64,000 nucleotides of DNA from Xylanimonas allomyrinae (GCF_004135345.1 NZ_CP035495.1:2976001-3040000), one strand, 5' to 3'. Shown: positions 47,661 to 57,082, numbered from the stretch's first letter. The notes: generated by a model from the sequence alone, not told the origin. A program made the numbers and translations.

Positions 47661-48383
47661 GTGCCATCCCCCGTCCTCCACACCAGCGTGCTCGACACGC
47701 TCGGGCGCCGCATCGCAAGCGGCGAGCTGCGCGAGGGAGCGGTGCTCACGCTCGATGCCATCGGCGGCGAGTTCGGCGTCTCGCGCACCGTCGCGCGCGA
47801 GGCCATGCGGATGCTGGAGAACCTCGGCCTGGTGCGCTCGAGGCGGCGCGTCGGAATCGTTGTCCTCGGCATGGCCGACTGGCACGTGCTCAGCCCCCGC
47901 GTCATCGCCTGGCGTCTTCAAGGGGCCGGGCGCGGCGCGCAGCTGCGCACCCTCACCGAGCTGCGCCACGCCGTCGAGCCGCTCGCCGCGGCCGGGGCCG
48001 CACGGCACGCACCCCCGGAGGTGCGGGCCGAGCTGGTCACCATCGCCAAGCGGATGCGCGAGCTCGGCGAGGCCGGCGAGGGCGACCACGACGAGTTCCT
48101 CGAGCTCGACGTGCGCCTGCACGAGCTGCTGCTGAGCGCGAGCGGCAACGAGCTGTTCGGCGCGCTGTCCGGCGTCGTCGCCGCCGTCCTGTCCGGGCGC
48201 ACCTCGCTCGGCCTCATGCCGGCCTCGCCCGTGCCGGCCGCGCTCGACGCCCACGAGGCCGTCGCCCGCGCCGTCGCCGACGGCGACTCCGACGCCGCCC
48301 AGCGCGCCATGGCCACCATCGTCGACGAGGTGCAGGACGCCCTGGTCGACGTCGACGCGGCCCTCGCCGCCGACCCGTCCTGA
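47661..48383 (+). CDS. FadR-subfamily GntR regulator of gluconate genes
   Basis: Predicted 240 aa from GTG 47661. Winged helix-turn-helix: VLDTLGRRIASGELREGAVL and FGVSRTVAREAMRMLENLGLVRSRRRVG. The C-terminal FCD domain (all-helical, metal/ligand binding) shows ELRHAVEPLAAAGAARH, EFLELDVRLHELLLSASGN and LDAHEAVARAVADGD, with the Asp and His metal ligands. Divergent from gntK-gntP, it most likely represses them until gluconate or 6-phosphogluconate binds. The MFS gene at 48395 follows after 11 nt and may be co-transcribed. Confidence 0.88.
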   Translation: MPSPVLHTSVLDTLGRRIASGELREGAVLTLDAIGGEFGVSRTVAREAMRMLENLGLVRSRRRVGIVVLGMADWHVLSPRVIAWRLQGAGRGAQLRTLTELRHAVEPLAAAGAARHAPPEVRAELVTIAKRMRELGEAGEGDHDEFLELDVRLHELLLSASGNELFGALSGVVAAVLSGRTSLGLMPASPVPAALDAHEAVARAVADGDSDAAQRAMATIVDEVQDALVDVDAALAADPS

Positions 48384-48394
48384 CCTGGGCGACG

Positions 48395-49696
48395 ATGGCA
48401 CGCCTGCTCGCCGACCTCACGCCCCTGCGCGTCTCCCCGGACTTCCGCCGCCTGTGGTGGGGGCTGGGCATCTCCAACCTGGGCTCCCAGCTCACCGTCG
48501 TCGCCGTCGGGCTCCAGGTCTACGACCTGACCGGCTCGACGCTCGCCGTCGGGACGCTCGGCGTGTTCGCGCTGGTCCCGCTCATGGTGCTGGGCCTGTA
48601 CGGCGGTGCCCTCGTCGACCGGCACGACAGGCGCACCGTCGCACTCCTCGCCTCGGTCGTGCTGTGGCTCGTGACCATCGCGATCGCGGTGCAGGCGTGG
48701 CTCGACGTCGGCTCCGTGCACCTGCTGTACGGGCTGGTCGCGCTCCAGTCGGCCGCGTTCGCGATCAACAACCCGGCCCGCTCCGCGATCATCCCGCGGC
48801 TGCTGCCCGCCCACCTCATGCCCGCGGCCAACGCGCTGCAGACGCTCACGCTCAACGTCGCCCTCACCGGCGGACCGCTCGCCGGGTCCGCGCTCGTGCT
48901 CGCAGGCGGCTACGGCTGGGCGTACACCATCGACGCGCTCGCGTTCACGGCCGCGCTGTGGGCGACCTGGCGCCTGCCCCACCTGCCGCCAGAGGTCGCG
49001 CCCGACGCCGCCGCCGGCGCCGGGGTGCAGCGCGCGAGCGGGCTGCGCTCCGTGCTCGACGGCCTGCGCTACCTGGCGACCCGGCCCAACCTGCGCACGT
49101 CGTTCGTCGTCGACCTGTGCGCCATGGTGCTCGCCTTCCCGCGCGTGCTCCTGCCCGCCGCCGGCCTGATCTACCTGGGCGGCGGCGCCGGGACCACGGG
49201 CGTGCTCGCCGCCGCGTTCGCCGCGGGCGGGATCCTCGCCACGCTGTTCTCGGGCCCGTTCGGCCACGTGCACCGGCAGGGCCGGGCGATCATCTGGGCG
49301 ATCACCGCCTGGGCACTGTCGGTCGCGGCCTTCGGCGTCGTGCTCGTGCTCGTGGGCCGCGGCAACCCCACGGGCGTGCTCGCCGGAGCGCTCGTGCTGG
49401 CGTGCGTCGCGCTCATGCTCGCCGGCGGGACCGACGCCGTCTCGGCGATCTTCCGCCAGTCGATCCTCCAGACCGCCGCGCCCGACCACATGCGCGGGCG
49501 GCTCCAGGGCGTGTTCATCGTCGTCGTCGCGGGCGGTCCGCGGCTGGGCGAGCTGTGGCTGGGCGCCCAGGCGAGCTGGTTCACCGAGGGGTGGGCCGCC
49601 GTCGCCGGCGGGCTGACCTGCCTCGTCGCGCTGTGGCTCGTCGCGTGGCGGACGCCGCGCTTCTGGCGCTACGACGCCCGCACGCCCGAGCCGTGA
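48395..49696 (+). CDS. MFS transporter, EntS-like (MFS_3 family)
   Basis: Predicted 433 aa with 10-12 membrane segments. N terminus FRRLWWGLGISNLGSQLTVVAVGLQVYDLTGS and loop GGALVDRHDRRTVALLAS are typical of the DHA3/EntS group, as are NPARSAIIPRLLPAHLMPAANAL and DHMRGRLQGVFIVVVAGGPRLGEL. Members export siderophores or drugs. It starts 11 nt after the FadR-type gene and probably shares its transcript. Its end faces the next MFS gene tail to tail with 19 nt between stops. Confidence 0.88.
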   Translation: MARLLADLTPLRVSPDFRRLWWGLGISNLGSQLTVVAVGLQVYDLTGSTLAVGTLGVFALVPLMVLGLYGGALVDRHDRRTVALLASVVLWLVTIAIAVQAWLDVGSVHLLYGLVALQSAAFAINNPARSAIIPRLLPAHLMPAANALQTLTLNVALTGGPLAGSALVLAGGYGWAYTIDALAFTAALWATWRLPHLPPEVAPDAAAGAGVQRASGLRSVLDGLRYLATRPNLRTSFVVDLCAMVLAFPRVLLPAAGLIYLGGGAGTTGVLAAAFAAGGILATLFSGPFGHVHRQGRAIIWAITAWALSVAAFGVVLVLVGRGNPTGVLAGALVLACVALMLAGGTDAVSAIFRQSILQTAAPDHMRGRLQGVFIVVVAGGPRLGELWLGAQASWFTEGWAAVAGGLTCLVALWLVAWRTPRFWRYDARTPEP

Positions 49697-49715
49697 CGGG
49701 CCGGGACTGACGCCG

Positions 49716-50965
49716 TCAGTGGTCGACGACGGCCCCTGGGCCGCGTGACCCTGCTGGCGGCGCAGCGTCGGCAACGCCGCCCCGGCCAGCACCACGCACA
49801 CCCAGCCCGCCACCATCGCCACCAGGAACCCGGCGTGCGAGCCGGCCGCGTCGATGCGCGCGCCGCCCAGCCACGAGCCGAGCGACGACCCCGCACCGAT
49901 CGACGTGCCCACCCACGCGAGCCCCTCGGTCAGCCTGCGGTGCGGCACCAGGGCCTGCACCATGGCGTTGCCGTTGATCACCGTCGGTGCGATCGCGAAG
50001 CCCGTGACGCACATGACGAGCGCGAGCACCGGCAGCGAGCGCACCGTGAAGAACAGCGACACGCCCGCCGCGAGCAGCACGGTGCCGCCGGCGAACCGGG
50101 TCGACAGCCGAGACGTCCAGTGCTTGGCGCCGTACAGCAGCCCCGACACGAGCGAGCCCAGCGCGAACGCCGCGAGCACCAGCCCGGCGGCGGCCCGATG
50201 CCCGTGCTCGGTCGAGAACGCGACGGTCGCGACGTCGACCGCGCCGAAGATCGTGCCCATCGCCACGAAGACCAGCGCGAGGGCGGGCATCCCGGGCACG
50301 AAGAGCGCCGACCGCGGGCCGGGCGCACGCACCCGCCCCGCGTCGGGGGCGTCGTCGTGCACGCGCACCGGCGGCTCAGTGGCCCGCTGGAGCAGGAACG
50401 CCAGGCCGCCGACCGCGCCGGCGAACGCCGCCAGCAGCAGCGCGGCGGGCGGGATCACGGCCGTGGCCAGGAGCGTCGCGAGCACCGGCCCCACGATGTA
50501 CACGAGCTCGTCGACGGCGGACTCGAACGAGAACGCGGTGTGCAGGCGCCGCGGGTCGCCCAGCGTGTGCGTCCACCGGGCACGCACGTACGAGCCGTAC
50601 GAGCCGCTCGCGGCACCCGCGACCACCGCGAGCGGCCACAGCACCGGCTCGGGAGCGCCCATCGCCGCCGCGGTCACCAGGCCGAGCAGCCCCGCCGTCG
50701 TGATCGCCAGCATCGGCATCAGCACGCGGCGCTGACCGGCGCGGTCCACCAGCCGGGCAACCTGCGGCGAGCCGAGCGACTGGGCGATGACCAGCACCGC
50801 GGACACGCGCCCCGCCATCGCGTACGAGCCCGTGTACGCCTGGATCATCAGCACCGTGCCGATGCCCACCATGGACATCGGGAGGCGGGCCAGGCCGCCC
50901 GCAGCGGAGAACGCCGCGGCCCCCGGGGCGCGCAGCACGTCGAGATAGGGGTTGCGGGGCACCAC
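49716..50965 (-). CDS. MFS transporter, frameshifted near its 3' end
   Basis: Predicted about 416 aa with 12 membrane helices, starting at GTG 50965 (ribosome-binding site weak). Motif A-like loop RLVDRAGQRRVLMP and the phrase ESAVDELVYIVGPVLATLLA are typical of a group of actinobacterial drug-efflux-like MFS proteins. In the given sequence the frame stays open for 600 further codons antisense to the neighbouring MFS gene. One extra base in the C4 run at 49733-49736 makes the protein end ...QGAVVDH with TGA at 49716-49718. The last real residues otherwise seem to be the basic LPTLRRQQ tail after helix 12. Confidence 0.8.
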
Positions 50966-51026
50966 CAGATTCTTGCAGGCCCGACACTTTCAGGCCTCGG
51001 AGCGCGTCAGCGGGTACCGTTCGGGC

Positions 51027-51344
51027 ATGACGGTACCGACGCAACCCGCTGAGCAGGCGCCGGTGTGCGTCATCGTGAAGGTGCCGGAGCAGTCGCGATA
51101 CGAGGCACACCACCCCGAAAACGGTCGCGTCATGGGCTGGCTCAACTACCGCATCGAGGGCGACGTCGTCGTGATTCCCGCCACGGTCACCGTCCCGGAG
51201 TTCCGTGGGCGCGGCGTGGCGGGGTCGCTCGCGCGGCAGGCGCTCGAGGACGTGGTCGACGTGGGCAAGAAGGTCGACGCGCTGTGCTGGTACGTCGCCG
51301 AGTTCATCGAGCGCAACCCCCGGTACTACTCGTTGCAGGTCTGA
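51027..51344 (+). CDS. GNAT-like N-acetyltransferase, small YjdJ/NATD1 type
   Basis: Predicted 105 aa from ATG 51027. The compact fold of this family shows RYEAHHPENGRVMGWLNY, the acetyl-CoA loop VTVPEFRGRGVAGSLARQAL (R-x-x-G-x-G-x-A pattern) and the C-terminal ALCWYVAEFIERNPRYYSL. Substrate is unknown. A second, shorter-diverged member of the same family lies 146 bp downstream on the same strand. Confidence 0.85.
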   Translation: MTVPTQPAEQAPVCVIVKVPEQSRYEAHHPENGRVMGWLNYRIEGDVVVIPATVTVPEFRGRGVAGSLARQALEDVVDVGKKVDALCWYVAEFIERNPRYYSLQV

Positions 51345-51490
51345 CGCGATTCGGGCGCCGGCGCCGACGGGGCGCGCTGCGGCCGCACCCGGGCGCTGAG
51401 GTGCGGCGACGTGGCCGCGGGTCGGCCGTCGCGCGGCGCGTCACGCGCGCGCGGCTGGACCGGCGCCGCCCCGCGGGCGACGATGGGCGC

Positions 51491-51829
51491 ATGACCGAGG
51501 CAAGACACGTCACCGTCACGGACGCCCCGGCGCGGTCGGCGTTCGTCGCGACTCTCGACGACGGCACGCTCGCCGGGGCCGCGTACTACGAGCGGCGTGG
51601 CGGCGTGGTGATCTTCACGCACACCGAGGTGGACCCTGCGTTCGAGGGGCAGGGCGTCGGGTCCCGGCTGGCCGCGGACGCGCTCGGGCTGGTGCGCGAG
51701 GCGGGCGACGTCGTCGTGCCGTTGTGCCCGTTCATCCGCGCCTTCATGGCCAAGCACCCCGAGCACGACGACCTGCTCCAGACCCGGACCGACTTCGGCA
51801 CCCGCGTCGCGGGCCCGGGCGCTCCGTAG
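51491..51829 (+). CDS. GNAT-like N-acetyltransferase, small YjdJ/NATD1 type (second copy)
   Basis: Predicted 112 aa from ATG 51491. Same family as the 51027 gene: RSAFVATLDDGTLAGAAYYERRGGVVIFTHTEV, acetyl-CoA loop FEGQGVGSRLAADAL and the family ending VPLCPFIRAFMAKHPEHDDLL. The stop codon TAG overlaps the GTG of the flavoprotein gene, so it may be the first gene of that operon. No substrate can be named. Confidence 0.85.
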   Translation: MTEARHVTVTDAPARSAFVATLDDGTLAGAAYYERRGGVVIFTHTEVDPAFEGQGVGSRLAADALGLVREAGDVVVPLCPFIRAFMAKHPEHDDLLQTRTDFGTRVAGPGAP

Positions 51830-53667
51830 TGGTGCGCGTCGAGCACGCGGACGTCGTCGTCGTCGGAGGTGGGGCGGCCGGGCTGAGCGCGGCGCTCGCC
51901 GCCGTCGAGGCGTGTGCCGCCGCCGGGCGGGACGACGCCGTCGTGGCGCTGGTGTCGAAGGTGTACCCGATGCGGTCGCACACCGTGGCGGCCGAGGGCG
52001 GTGCCGCGGGTGTCGTGCCCGGCGGTGAGGACACGCTCGACCAGCACGTGGCGGACACGCTGGCCGGCGGGGCGGGGCTGTCGCACCCGGACGCGGTGCG
52101 GTACGTCGTCGAGCGCGCGGCCGGGGAGCTGGCACGCCTGGAACGCCTGGGCATGCCGTGGTCGCGCACGGCCGAGGGACGCCCGGCGGTGCGCCGCTTC
52201 GGTGGCATGAGCCGGCCGCGCACCTGGTTCGCGGCCGACAAGACGGGCTTCCACCTCCTGCACACCCTGTTCCAGACCACGCTGCGCGAACGGTCGATCC
52301 GCCGCTACGACGAGCACGTCGTCCTGGACCTCCTCCTGACCGCCGAGCGTGAGGCTCGCGGGATCGTCGGGTACGACCAGCAGCGGGGCGAGGTCGTCGT
52401 CGTGCTCGCCCCGGCCGTCGTGCTCGCGACCGGCGGATACGCGCGAGCGTGGGGCACCTCGACCAACGCGGGGATCGTCACCGGCGACGGACTGTCCATG
52501 GCGTTGCGCGCCGGGCTCCCGCTGCGTGACCTCGAGATGGTGCAGGTCCACCCCACCTGCCTGCCGGGCAGCGGCCTGCTCATCACCGAGGCCGCGCGCG
52601 GCGAGGGCGGCGTCCTGGTCGACGCGACCGGGCAGCGGTACCTTGCCGACTACGGGCTCGGCCCGGTCACGCCCGTCGGCGCACCCGAGCCGCGCCGCAT
52701 GGAGCTCGGCCCGCGCGACAAGCTCTCGCAGGCCTTCTGGCACGCCGAACGCGACGGCCGCACCGTCCCGACGCGCGACGGCGGCGTCGTCCACCTCGAC
52801 CTGCGCCACCTCGGCAAGGCCGTGATCGACGAGCGCCTGCCGCTCGTGTCGGGTCTCGCCCGCCGCTTCGCGGGCGTCGACCCGGTGCACGAGCCCGTCC
52901 CGGTGCGGCCCGCGGCGCACTACACGATGGGCGGCATCGTCACGACGGCGTCGGGCCAGGTGCTCGACGACGCCGGCCGGCCCGTCGACGGCCTGTTCGC
53001 CGCCGGGGAGTGCGCCTCGACGGGCCTGCACGGGGCCAACCGCCTGGGCTCGAACTCGCTGGTGGAGACGCTCGTGGTGGGCCGCGAGGCGGGGCTCGCG
53101 GCAGCCGGCGTGGCGGGGTCGCGCGCACCGGCCCAGGGCACGGAGCTCGTGGACCACGCGCGCGACCTCGCCGACACCCGGCTCGCGATGCGCGGCCGGG
53201 GCACCGAACCGCCCGCGCCCCTGCGCAAGGAACTCGGCCGGGTGCTCGACGCGGACGTCGGCATCTTCCGTGACGCCGACGGGCTCGCGCGCGCGAGCGC
53301 CACGCTCGACGACCTCCACGCCAGGTTCCAGGACGTCCGCGTCGCGGACACGGCCGACGTCCTCAACACCGACTGGGCGCAGGTCCTCGAGCTCGGCGCG
53401 ATGCTCACCGTCGCGCGCGGGGCGGTCGCCGCCGCCGTCGCGCGGACCGAGTCGCGCGGTGCCCACCAGCGCCTCGACCACCCGCAGACCGACGACGTCG
53501 CCCGGCACAGCCTCGTGACGCTCGACCCGGCGGGGGAGACGCACGTGCGGCTGGTGCCCGTGGAGGGTGCCGGCACCGCCATCGGCGCCGACATCGGTAC
53601 CGACATCGACACCGCAGTCGGCACCCCCGGCGGCACCGCAGTCGGCACCACGCAGGGGGACGCATGA
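51829..53667 (+). CDS. Fumarate reductase/succinate dehydrogenase flavoprotein subunit
   Basis: Predicted 612 aa. GTG 51829 overlaps the previous stop; GTG 51832 is an alternative. ADVVVVGGGAAGLSAAL binds FAD, SHTVAAEGGAAG has the His that links FAD covalently, VQVHPTCLPGSGLLITEAARGEGG, AHYTMGGI and LFAAGECASTGLHGANRLGSNSL complete the family pattern. It interconverts fumarate and succinate together with the iron-sulfur subunit that follows (4-nt overlap). The C terminus ends in a repetitive stretch (IGADIGTDIDTAVGTPGG). No membrane-anchor gene follows. Confidence 0.9.
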   Translation: MVRVEHADVVVVGGGAAGLSAALAAVEACAAAGRDDAVVALVSKVYPMRSHTVAAEGGAAGVVPGGEDTLDQHVADTLAGGAGLSHPDAVRYVVERAAGELARLERLGMPWSRTAEGRPAVRRFGGMSRPRTWFAADKTGFHLLHTLFQTTLRERSIRRYDEHVVLDLLLTAEREARGIVGYDQQRGEVVVVLAPAVVLATGGYARAWGTSTNAGIVTGDGLSMALRAGLPLRDLEMVQVHPTCLPGSGLLITEAARGEGGVLVDATGQRYLADYGLGPVTPVGAPEPRRMELGPRDKLSQAFWHAERDGRTVPTRDGGVVHLDLRHLGKAVIDERLPLVSGLARRFAGVDPVHEPVPVRPAAHYTMGGIVTTASGQVLDDAGRPVDGLFAAGECASTGLHGANRLGSNSLVETLVVGREAGLAAAGVAGSRAPAQGTELVDHARDLADTRLAMRGRGTEPPAPLRKELGRVLDADVGIFRDADGLARASATLDDLHARFQDVRVADTADVLNTDWAQVLELGAMLTVARGAVAAAVARTESRGAHQRLDHPQTDDVARHSLVTLDPAGETHVRLVPVEGAGTAIGADIGTDIDTAVGTPGGTAVGTTQGDA

Positions 53668-54518
53668 CCGACCAGACGCTCCGCGTCACCGTCACCCGGC
53701 AGGAGCCGGGCGAGCCTGCGCGAGACGAGACCTTCGACGTCCCGTACGACGACCGCACCTCCGTGCTCGACGCGCTCGACTGGATCAAGGACCACGCCGA
53801 CGCGAGCCTCACCTTCCGGTGGTCGTGCCGCATGGGCGTGTGCGGTTCGTGCGGCGTCATGGTCAACGGTCGCCCGGTGCTGGGCTGCGAGACGACCGTC
53901 GCCGGCTACCGCACCTCGGGCATCACCGTGGGCCCGATGGCACACGCGGCGGTGCAGCGGGACCTCGCCGTGGACACCGACGAGTTCCTGGCGAAGCTGC
54001 GCTCCGTCTCGCCCTGGATGCTCCCGGCCCCAGAGGCGGCCCTGGCTCTTGGGGCGGCCCCGGGCTCCGAGGCGGCCCTGGCCCCCGAGGCAGCTCCGGG
54101 GTCCGAGGCGGCCTGGGCTCCTGGGGCGGCCCCGGCTCTTGGGGCGGCCCCGACTCCCGGGACCGCTCCCGCGGGTGTGCCCGCGCTCGACGTCCTCGCC
54201 GTCCACACCCAGACGCCCGGGCAGGTCGAGGCCTACCGTGGCCTGTCCCAGTGCATCGACTGCATGCTCTGCTACGCCGCCTGCCCCGTGCTCGACGACG
54301 TCGCGGGGTTCACCGGCCCCGCCGCCGCCGCGACGGCACGCCGCTGGGACCTCGACTCGCGCGACCAGGGCAACGACGTCCGCATGGTCGCGCTGGTCGA
54401 GAACGAGGAGGGCATCTGGCCCTGCACCCAGGTGGGCGCATGCACGCGCGCCTGCCCCAAAGGCGTCGACCCGGCCCGCGCCCTACGCGACGCCCAACGC
54501 GAGGCCATGGGCGGCTGA
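53664..54518 (+). CDS. Fumarate reductase/succinate dehydrogenase iron-sulfur subunit with low-complexity linker
   Basis: Predicted 284 aa. The N-terminal ferredoxin domain has [2Fe-2S] ligands Cys55, Cys60, Cys63 and Cys75. The C-terminal domain has CIDCMLCYAACP (Cys197, 200, 203, 207) and CTQVGACTRACP (Cys254, 260, 264) for the [4Fe-4S] and [3Fe-4S] clusters. Residues 121-173 between the domains are a long Ala/Pro/Gly-rich insert of repeated EAALALGAAPGS-like blocks, absent from usual members of about 235-250 aa. It passes electrons to the flavoprotein encoded just upstream (ATGA overlap). Confidence 0.9.
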   Translation: MTDQTLRVTVTRQEPGEPARDETFDVPYDDRTSVLDALDWIKDHADASLTFRWSCRMGVCGSCGVMVNGRPVLGCETTVAGYRTSGITVGPMAHAAVQRDLAVDTDEFLAKLRSVSPWMLPAPEAALALGAAPGSEAALAPEAAPGSEAAWAPGAAPALGAAPTPGTAPAGVPALDVLAVHTQTPGQVEAYRGLSQCIDCMLCYAACPVLDDVAGFTGPAAAATARRWDLDSRDQGNDVRMVALVENEEGIWPCTQVGACTRACPKGVDPARALRDAQREAMGG

Positions 54519-54560
54519 CCCCCCCTGGCCGGTCCGGGCCTCCCGCGTTACCGCCCCCCG

Positions 54561-54632
54561 CGTCTGGTCGTCGGTTTGGCGTCTGATCGTCAGACGGGAT
54601 CGACGACCAGACGCCAAACCGACGACCAGACG
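54561..54632. repeat. 25-bp perfect inverted repeat downstream of the iron-sulfur subunit gene
   Basis: Arms 54561-54585 and 54608-54632 are perfect complements, with a 22-nt loop that itself holds GTCAGACGG/GTCGACGAC-like echoes of the arm. It starts 43 nt after the stop at 54518 and may end that transcript. The internal GTCTGGTCGTC/GACGACCAGAC elements recur within the arm, hinting at local duplication. Confidence 0.8.
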
Positions 54633-54728
54633 GCGGCCCGCGCGCCGGGCGAGCAGACGGCGGCCCGCGCGCCGGGCGAGCAGACGTGCGGGCCGGGCGC
54701 CGGGCGAGCGGGCGCCCGGCCCGCACGT
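54627..54728. repeat. 27-bp direct repeats followed by the pgm terminator hairpin
   Basis: Two perfect 27-bp copies lie at 54627-54653 and 54654-54680, and a third partial copy follows. Directly after, 18-nt perfect arms at 54684-54701 and 54711-54728 form a G+C-rich hairpin abutting the pgm stop codon (54728-54730), so it can terminate pgm transcription. The direct repeats share CCGGGCGAG with the hairpin loop, so the hairpin and repeats probably arose together. Confidence 0.75.
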
Positions 54729-56401
54729 CAGGCGAGTGCGTCGCCGACCACCTGCTTGGCGGCCTCCTGCACCTGCGTCAGGTGTTCGGCCGACACGAAG
54801 CTCTCCGCGTAGATCTTGTACACGTCCTCCGTGCCCGACGGGCGGGCCGCGAACCACGCGTCCGCCGTCGTCACCTTGAGGCCGCCGATCTTCGCTCCGT
54901 TGCCGGGTGCGGCGGTGAGCTTCGCGGTGATGTCCTGCCCCGCCAGCGACGTCGAGGTCACCTGCTCCGGTGACAGCGCGGCCAGCCGCGCCTTCTCGTC
55001 ACGCGACGCCGCGGCGTCGACGCGGGCGTACCAGCTCTGCCCGTACCGGCCGACCAGGGCGGCGTGGTGCTGCGACGGCGAGGTGCCGGTGGTCGCGATG
55101 ATCTCGCTCGCCAGCAGCGCCAGCAGGATGCCGTCCTTGTCGGTCGACCACACCCGCCCGTCACGGCGCAGGAACGATGCGCCCGCCGACTCCTCGCCGC
55201 CGAACCCGACCTCGCCCGACAGCAGCCCGGGAACGAACCACTTGAACCCGACCGGCACCTCGATGACACGGCGTCCCAGCCCCGCCCCGACCCGGTCGAT
55301 GAGCGACGACGACACGAGCGTCTTGCCGATCGCGGCATTCGCGGGCCAGCCCGGCCGCGCCCCGCCGTACAGGTACTGGATGGCCACGGCGAGGTAGTGG
55401 TTGGGGTTCATCAGCCCGGCGTCCGGGGTCACGATGCCGTGCCGGTCGGAGTCGGCGTCGTTGCCGGTGGCGACGTCGAACGGTGCGCTCCCGCCCGCCA
55501 TCCGTTCCCGCAGGGACGCCATCGCGTACGGCGAGGAGCAGTCCATGCGGATCTTGCCGTCCCAGTCGAGCGTCATGAACGCCCACCGCGGGTCCACCTG
55601 CGGGTTCACCACGGTCAGGTCGAGCCGGTGCCGCTCGCCGATGGCACCCCAGTACTCGACCGACGCGCCACCCAGCGGGTCGGCGCCGATCCGCACGCCT
55701 GCCGAGCGGATCGCGTCGAGGTCGAGCACGTTCGGCAGGTCGTCGACGTACGTGGCGAGGAAGTCGTGCCGGTGGGTGGTGTCGGCCGCCAGCGCCTGCT
55801 CCACCGAGACGCGCCGCACCTGCGAGATCCCTCCGCGAACGATGTCGTTGGCGCGGTGGGCGATCCACGACGTCGCGTCGGTGTCCGCAGGCCCGCCGTG
55901 CGGCGGGTTGTACTTGAACCCGCCGTCGCGCGGCGGGTTGTGCGACGGCGTCACGACGATGCCGTCTGCCAGCCCGGCGCCGGAGGTCCGCATGCCGCCG
56001 TCGGCGACGGCGCCGTTGTGCAGGAGGATCGAGTGCGACACGGCGGGGGTCGGCGTGAACGAGTCGCGCGCGTCGATCATCACGGTGACGCCGTTCGCGG
56101 CGAGCACCTCGAGTGCCGACCGCCACGCCGGCTCGGACAGCGCGTGCGTGTCGCGGCCGATGAACAGCGGGCCGTTGGTGCCCTGTGACGCCCGGTACTC
56201 GACGATCGCCTGCGTGATGGCGACGATGTGCGCCTCGTTGAAGGCGTGGTCGAGCGACGAGCCGCGGTGGCCCGACGTGCCGAAGACGACCTGCTGTGCG
56301 GGGTCGTCGACGTCGGGGGTGAGGTCGTAGTAGGCGCCGACGAGGGCGTCGATGTCGATGAGGTCTTCAGGCAGGGCGGTCATGCCGGCGCGTGCGTGCA
56401 T
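54728..56401 (-). CDS. pgm: Phosphoglucomutase (alpha-D-glucose phosphate-specific)
   Basis: Predicted 557 aa from ATG 56401 (AGGA 9 nt upstream); ATG 56383 is an alternative. [12 protein letters not shown] is the N-terminal signature, [20 protein letters not shown] holds the phosphoserine Ser, [17 protein letters not shown] the metal-binding Asp loop, [12 protein letters not shown] the sugar-binding loop and [16 protein letters not shown] the phosphate-binding loop. It interconverts glucose-1-phosphate and glucose-6-phosphate in the cytoplasm, feeding glycogen and cell-wall precursors. Length and motifs match the bacterial Pgm subgroup. Confidence 0.95.
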   Translation of the reverse strand: MHARAGMTALPEDLIDIDALVGAYYDLTPDVDDPAQQVVFGTSGHRGSSLDHAFNEAHIVAITQAIVEYRASQGTNGPLFIGRDTHALSEPAWRSALEVLAANGVTVMIDARDSFTPTPAVSHSILLHNGAVADGGMRTSGAGLADGIVVTPSHNPPRDGGFKYNPPHGGPADTDATSWIAHRANDIVRGGISQVRRVSVEQALAADTTHRHDFLATYVDDLPNVLDLDAIRSAGVRIGADPLGGASVEYWGAIGERHRLDLTVVNPQVDPRWAFMTLDWDGKIRMDCSSPYAMASLRERMAGGSAPFDVATGNDADSDRHGIVTPDAGLMNPNHYLAVAIQYLYGGARPGWPANAAIGKTLVSSSLIDRVGAGLGRRVIEVPVGFKWFVPGLLSGEVGFGGEESAGASFLRRDGRVWSTDKDGILLALLASEIIATTGTSPSQHHAALVGRYGQSWYARVDAAASRDEKARLAALSPEQVTSTSLAGQDITAKLTAAPGNGAKIGGLKVTTADAWFAARPSGTEDVYKIYAESFVSAEHLTQVQEAAKQVVGDALA

Positions 56402-56488
56402 GAGGCTGATCCTGCCAGCGGACGACGGCGGGGGCGCGGCTGAAGGTCGGGTGTGATCGGCGGGGGTCACAGGGCTCAGATGGGGGCG

Positions 56489-56579
56489 CCCCGCGTCCCC
56501 GCTTGCGCGGGGAGCACGAGTGTGGCGGGACGCCTGTCCGCAGCTTGCACGGCTCACCCCGCCAGAGAGGCGGGAGCAG
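56489..56579 (-). CRISPR. Possible two-repeat CRISPR relic (type I-E-like repeats)
   Basis: On the minus strand, 56517 to 56489 begins GTGCTCCCCGCGCAAGCGGG, the typical 5' part of actinobacterial type I-E repeats, with stem CCCCGC/GCGGGG and loop GCAA. A second, degenerate copy at 56579-56551 begins CTGCTCCCGCC and ends GGGGTGAGCC, which is the usual 3' part. The two 29-nt units start 62 nt apart, leaving a 33-nt spacer, close to the 61-nt period of type I-E arrays. An A/T-rich stretch at 56580-56625 could be a leader. The array would lie about 1 kb before cas3. Only two imperfect copies exist, so two unrelated hairpins remain possible. Confidence 0.4.
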
Positions 56580-56797
56580 TGAGATTCTAGATTGTAAAGT
56601 GTAAACTGCGTACTGGTCGCGCGCGTAGTACTTTGGCTCTCGGGTGGGCGCACGAACTGGCACATCACACCGGGTCGTTGTGCGGGTGGAATGCCCACGC
56701 TGTGACGCGATGCCTTCCTTTGCGACGTCCTATCTCGTCCACATTGAGGACTGTCGTGCCTCATCGACATGCGGGAATGACGACGATTGGAGACATC
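56580..56797. other. Intergenic region before the HipB-like regulator
   Basis: No gene is seen. The first part (56584-56612) is A/T-rich and contains TTGTAAAGTGTAAAC, a pair of near-direct repeats that could be regulator binding sites or promoter elements. GGAG at 56789-56792 is the ribosome-binding site for ATG 56798. The lower G+C contrasts with the flanks and hints at acquired DNA. Confidence 0.45.
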
Positions 56798-57049
56798 ATG
56801 AGTCGCTTTGCCCACGACCCTTTCACCCTCGGCGCTGCCGTCCGCGACGCGCGGGTCAGCGCTGGCCGAACTCAGGCCGAGGTCGCGCAGGCGGCCCATT
56901 GCTCTCGGCAGTGGTTGGTGGGATTCGAGCGCGGCGACCGCTCGAGGGCTGAAGCCGACGTCGTCTTCCGCGTCCTTCACGCGCTCGGACTCCATGTGCG
57001 TCTCGAAGCGATACCCGAGCCGGGTGACGAGGAACTGCTGCCGTTGTGA
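56798..57049 (+). CDS. HipB-like XRE-family helix-turn-helix protein
   Basis: Predicted 83 aa. ATG 56798 has GGAG 5 nt upstream; an in-frame ATG at 56777 is less likely. The DNA-binding core is [42 protein letters not shown], closely following the HipB/XRE pattern (LGxxIRxxRxxxGLTQxxLA...S...IS..E.G), and [17 protein letters not shown] is the strand used by HipB-type antitoxins to dimerise. In intact modules a HipA kinase gene overlaps the stop; here only a decayed stretch follows. It may be an orphan antitoxin or a regulator of the nearby cas genes. Confidence 0.75.
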   Translation: MSRFAHDPFTLGAAVRDARVSAGRTQAEVAQAAHCSRQWLVGFERGDRSRAEADVVFRVLHALGLHVRLEAIPEPGDEELLPL

Positions 57050-57082
57050 GCGCGTGCCCTGCTGTCCTGCTCAAGGGAGTCG

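Noticed and set aside
47918-49715. About 600 extra codons at the end of the minus-strand MFS gene, antisense to the plus-strand MFS gene
   Set aside because: The translation has no domain character and mirrors the opposite gene; a one-base loss at 49733-49736 explains the missing stop.
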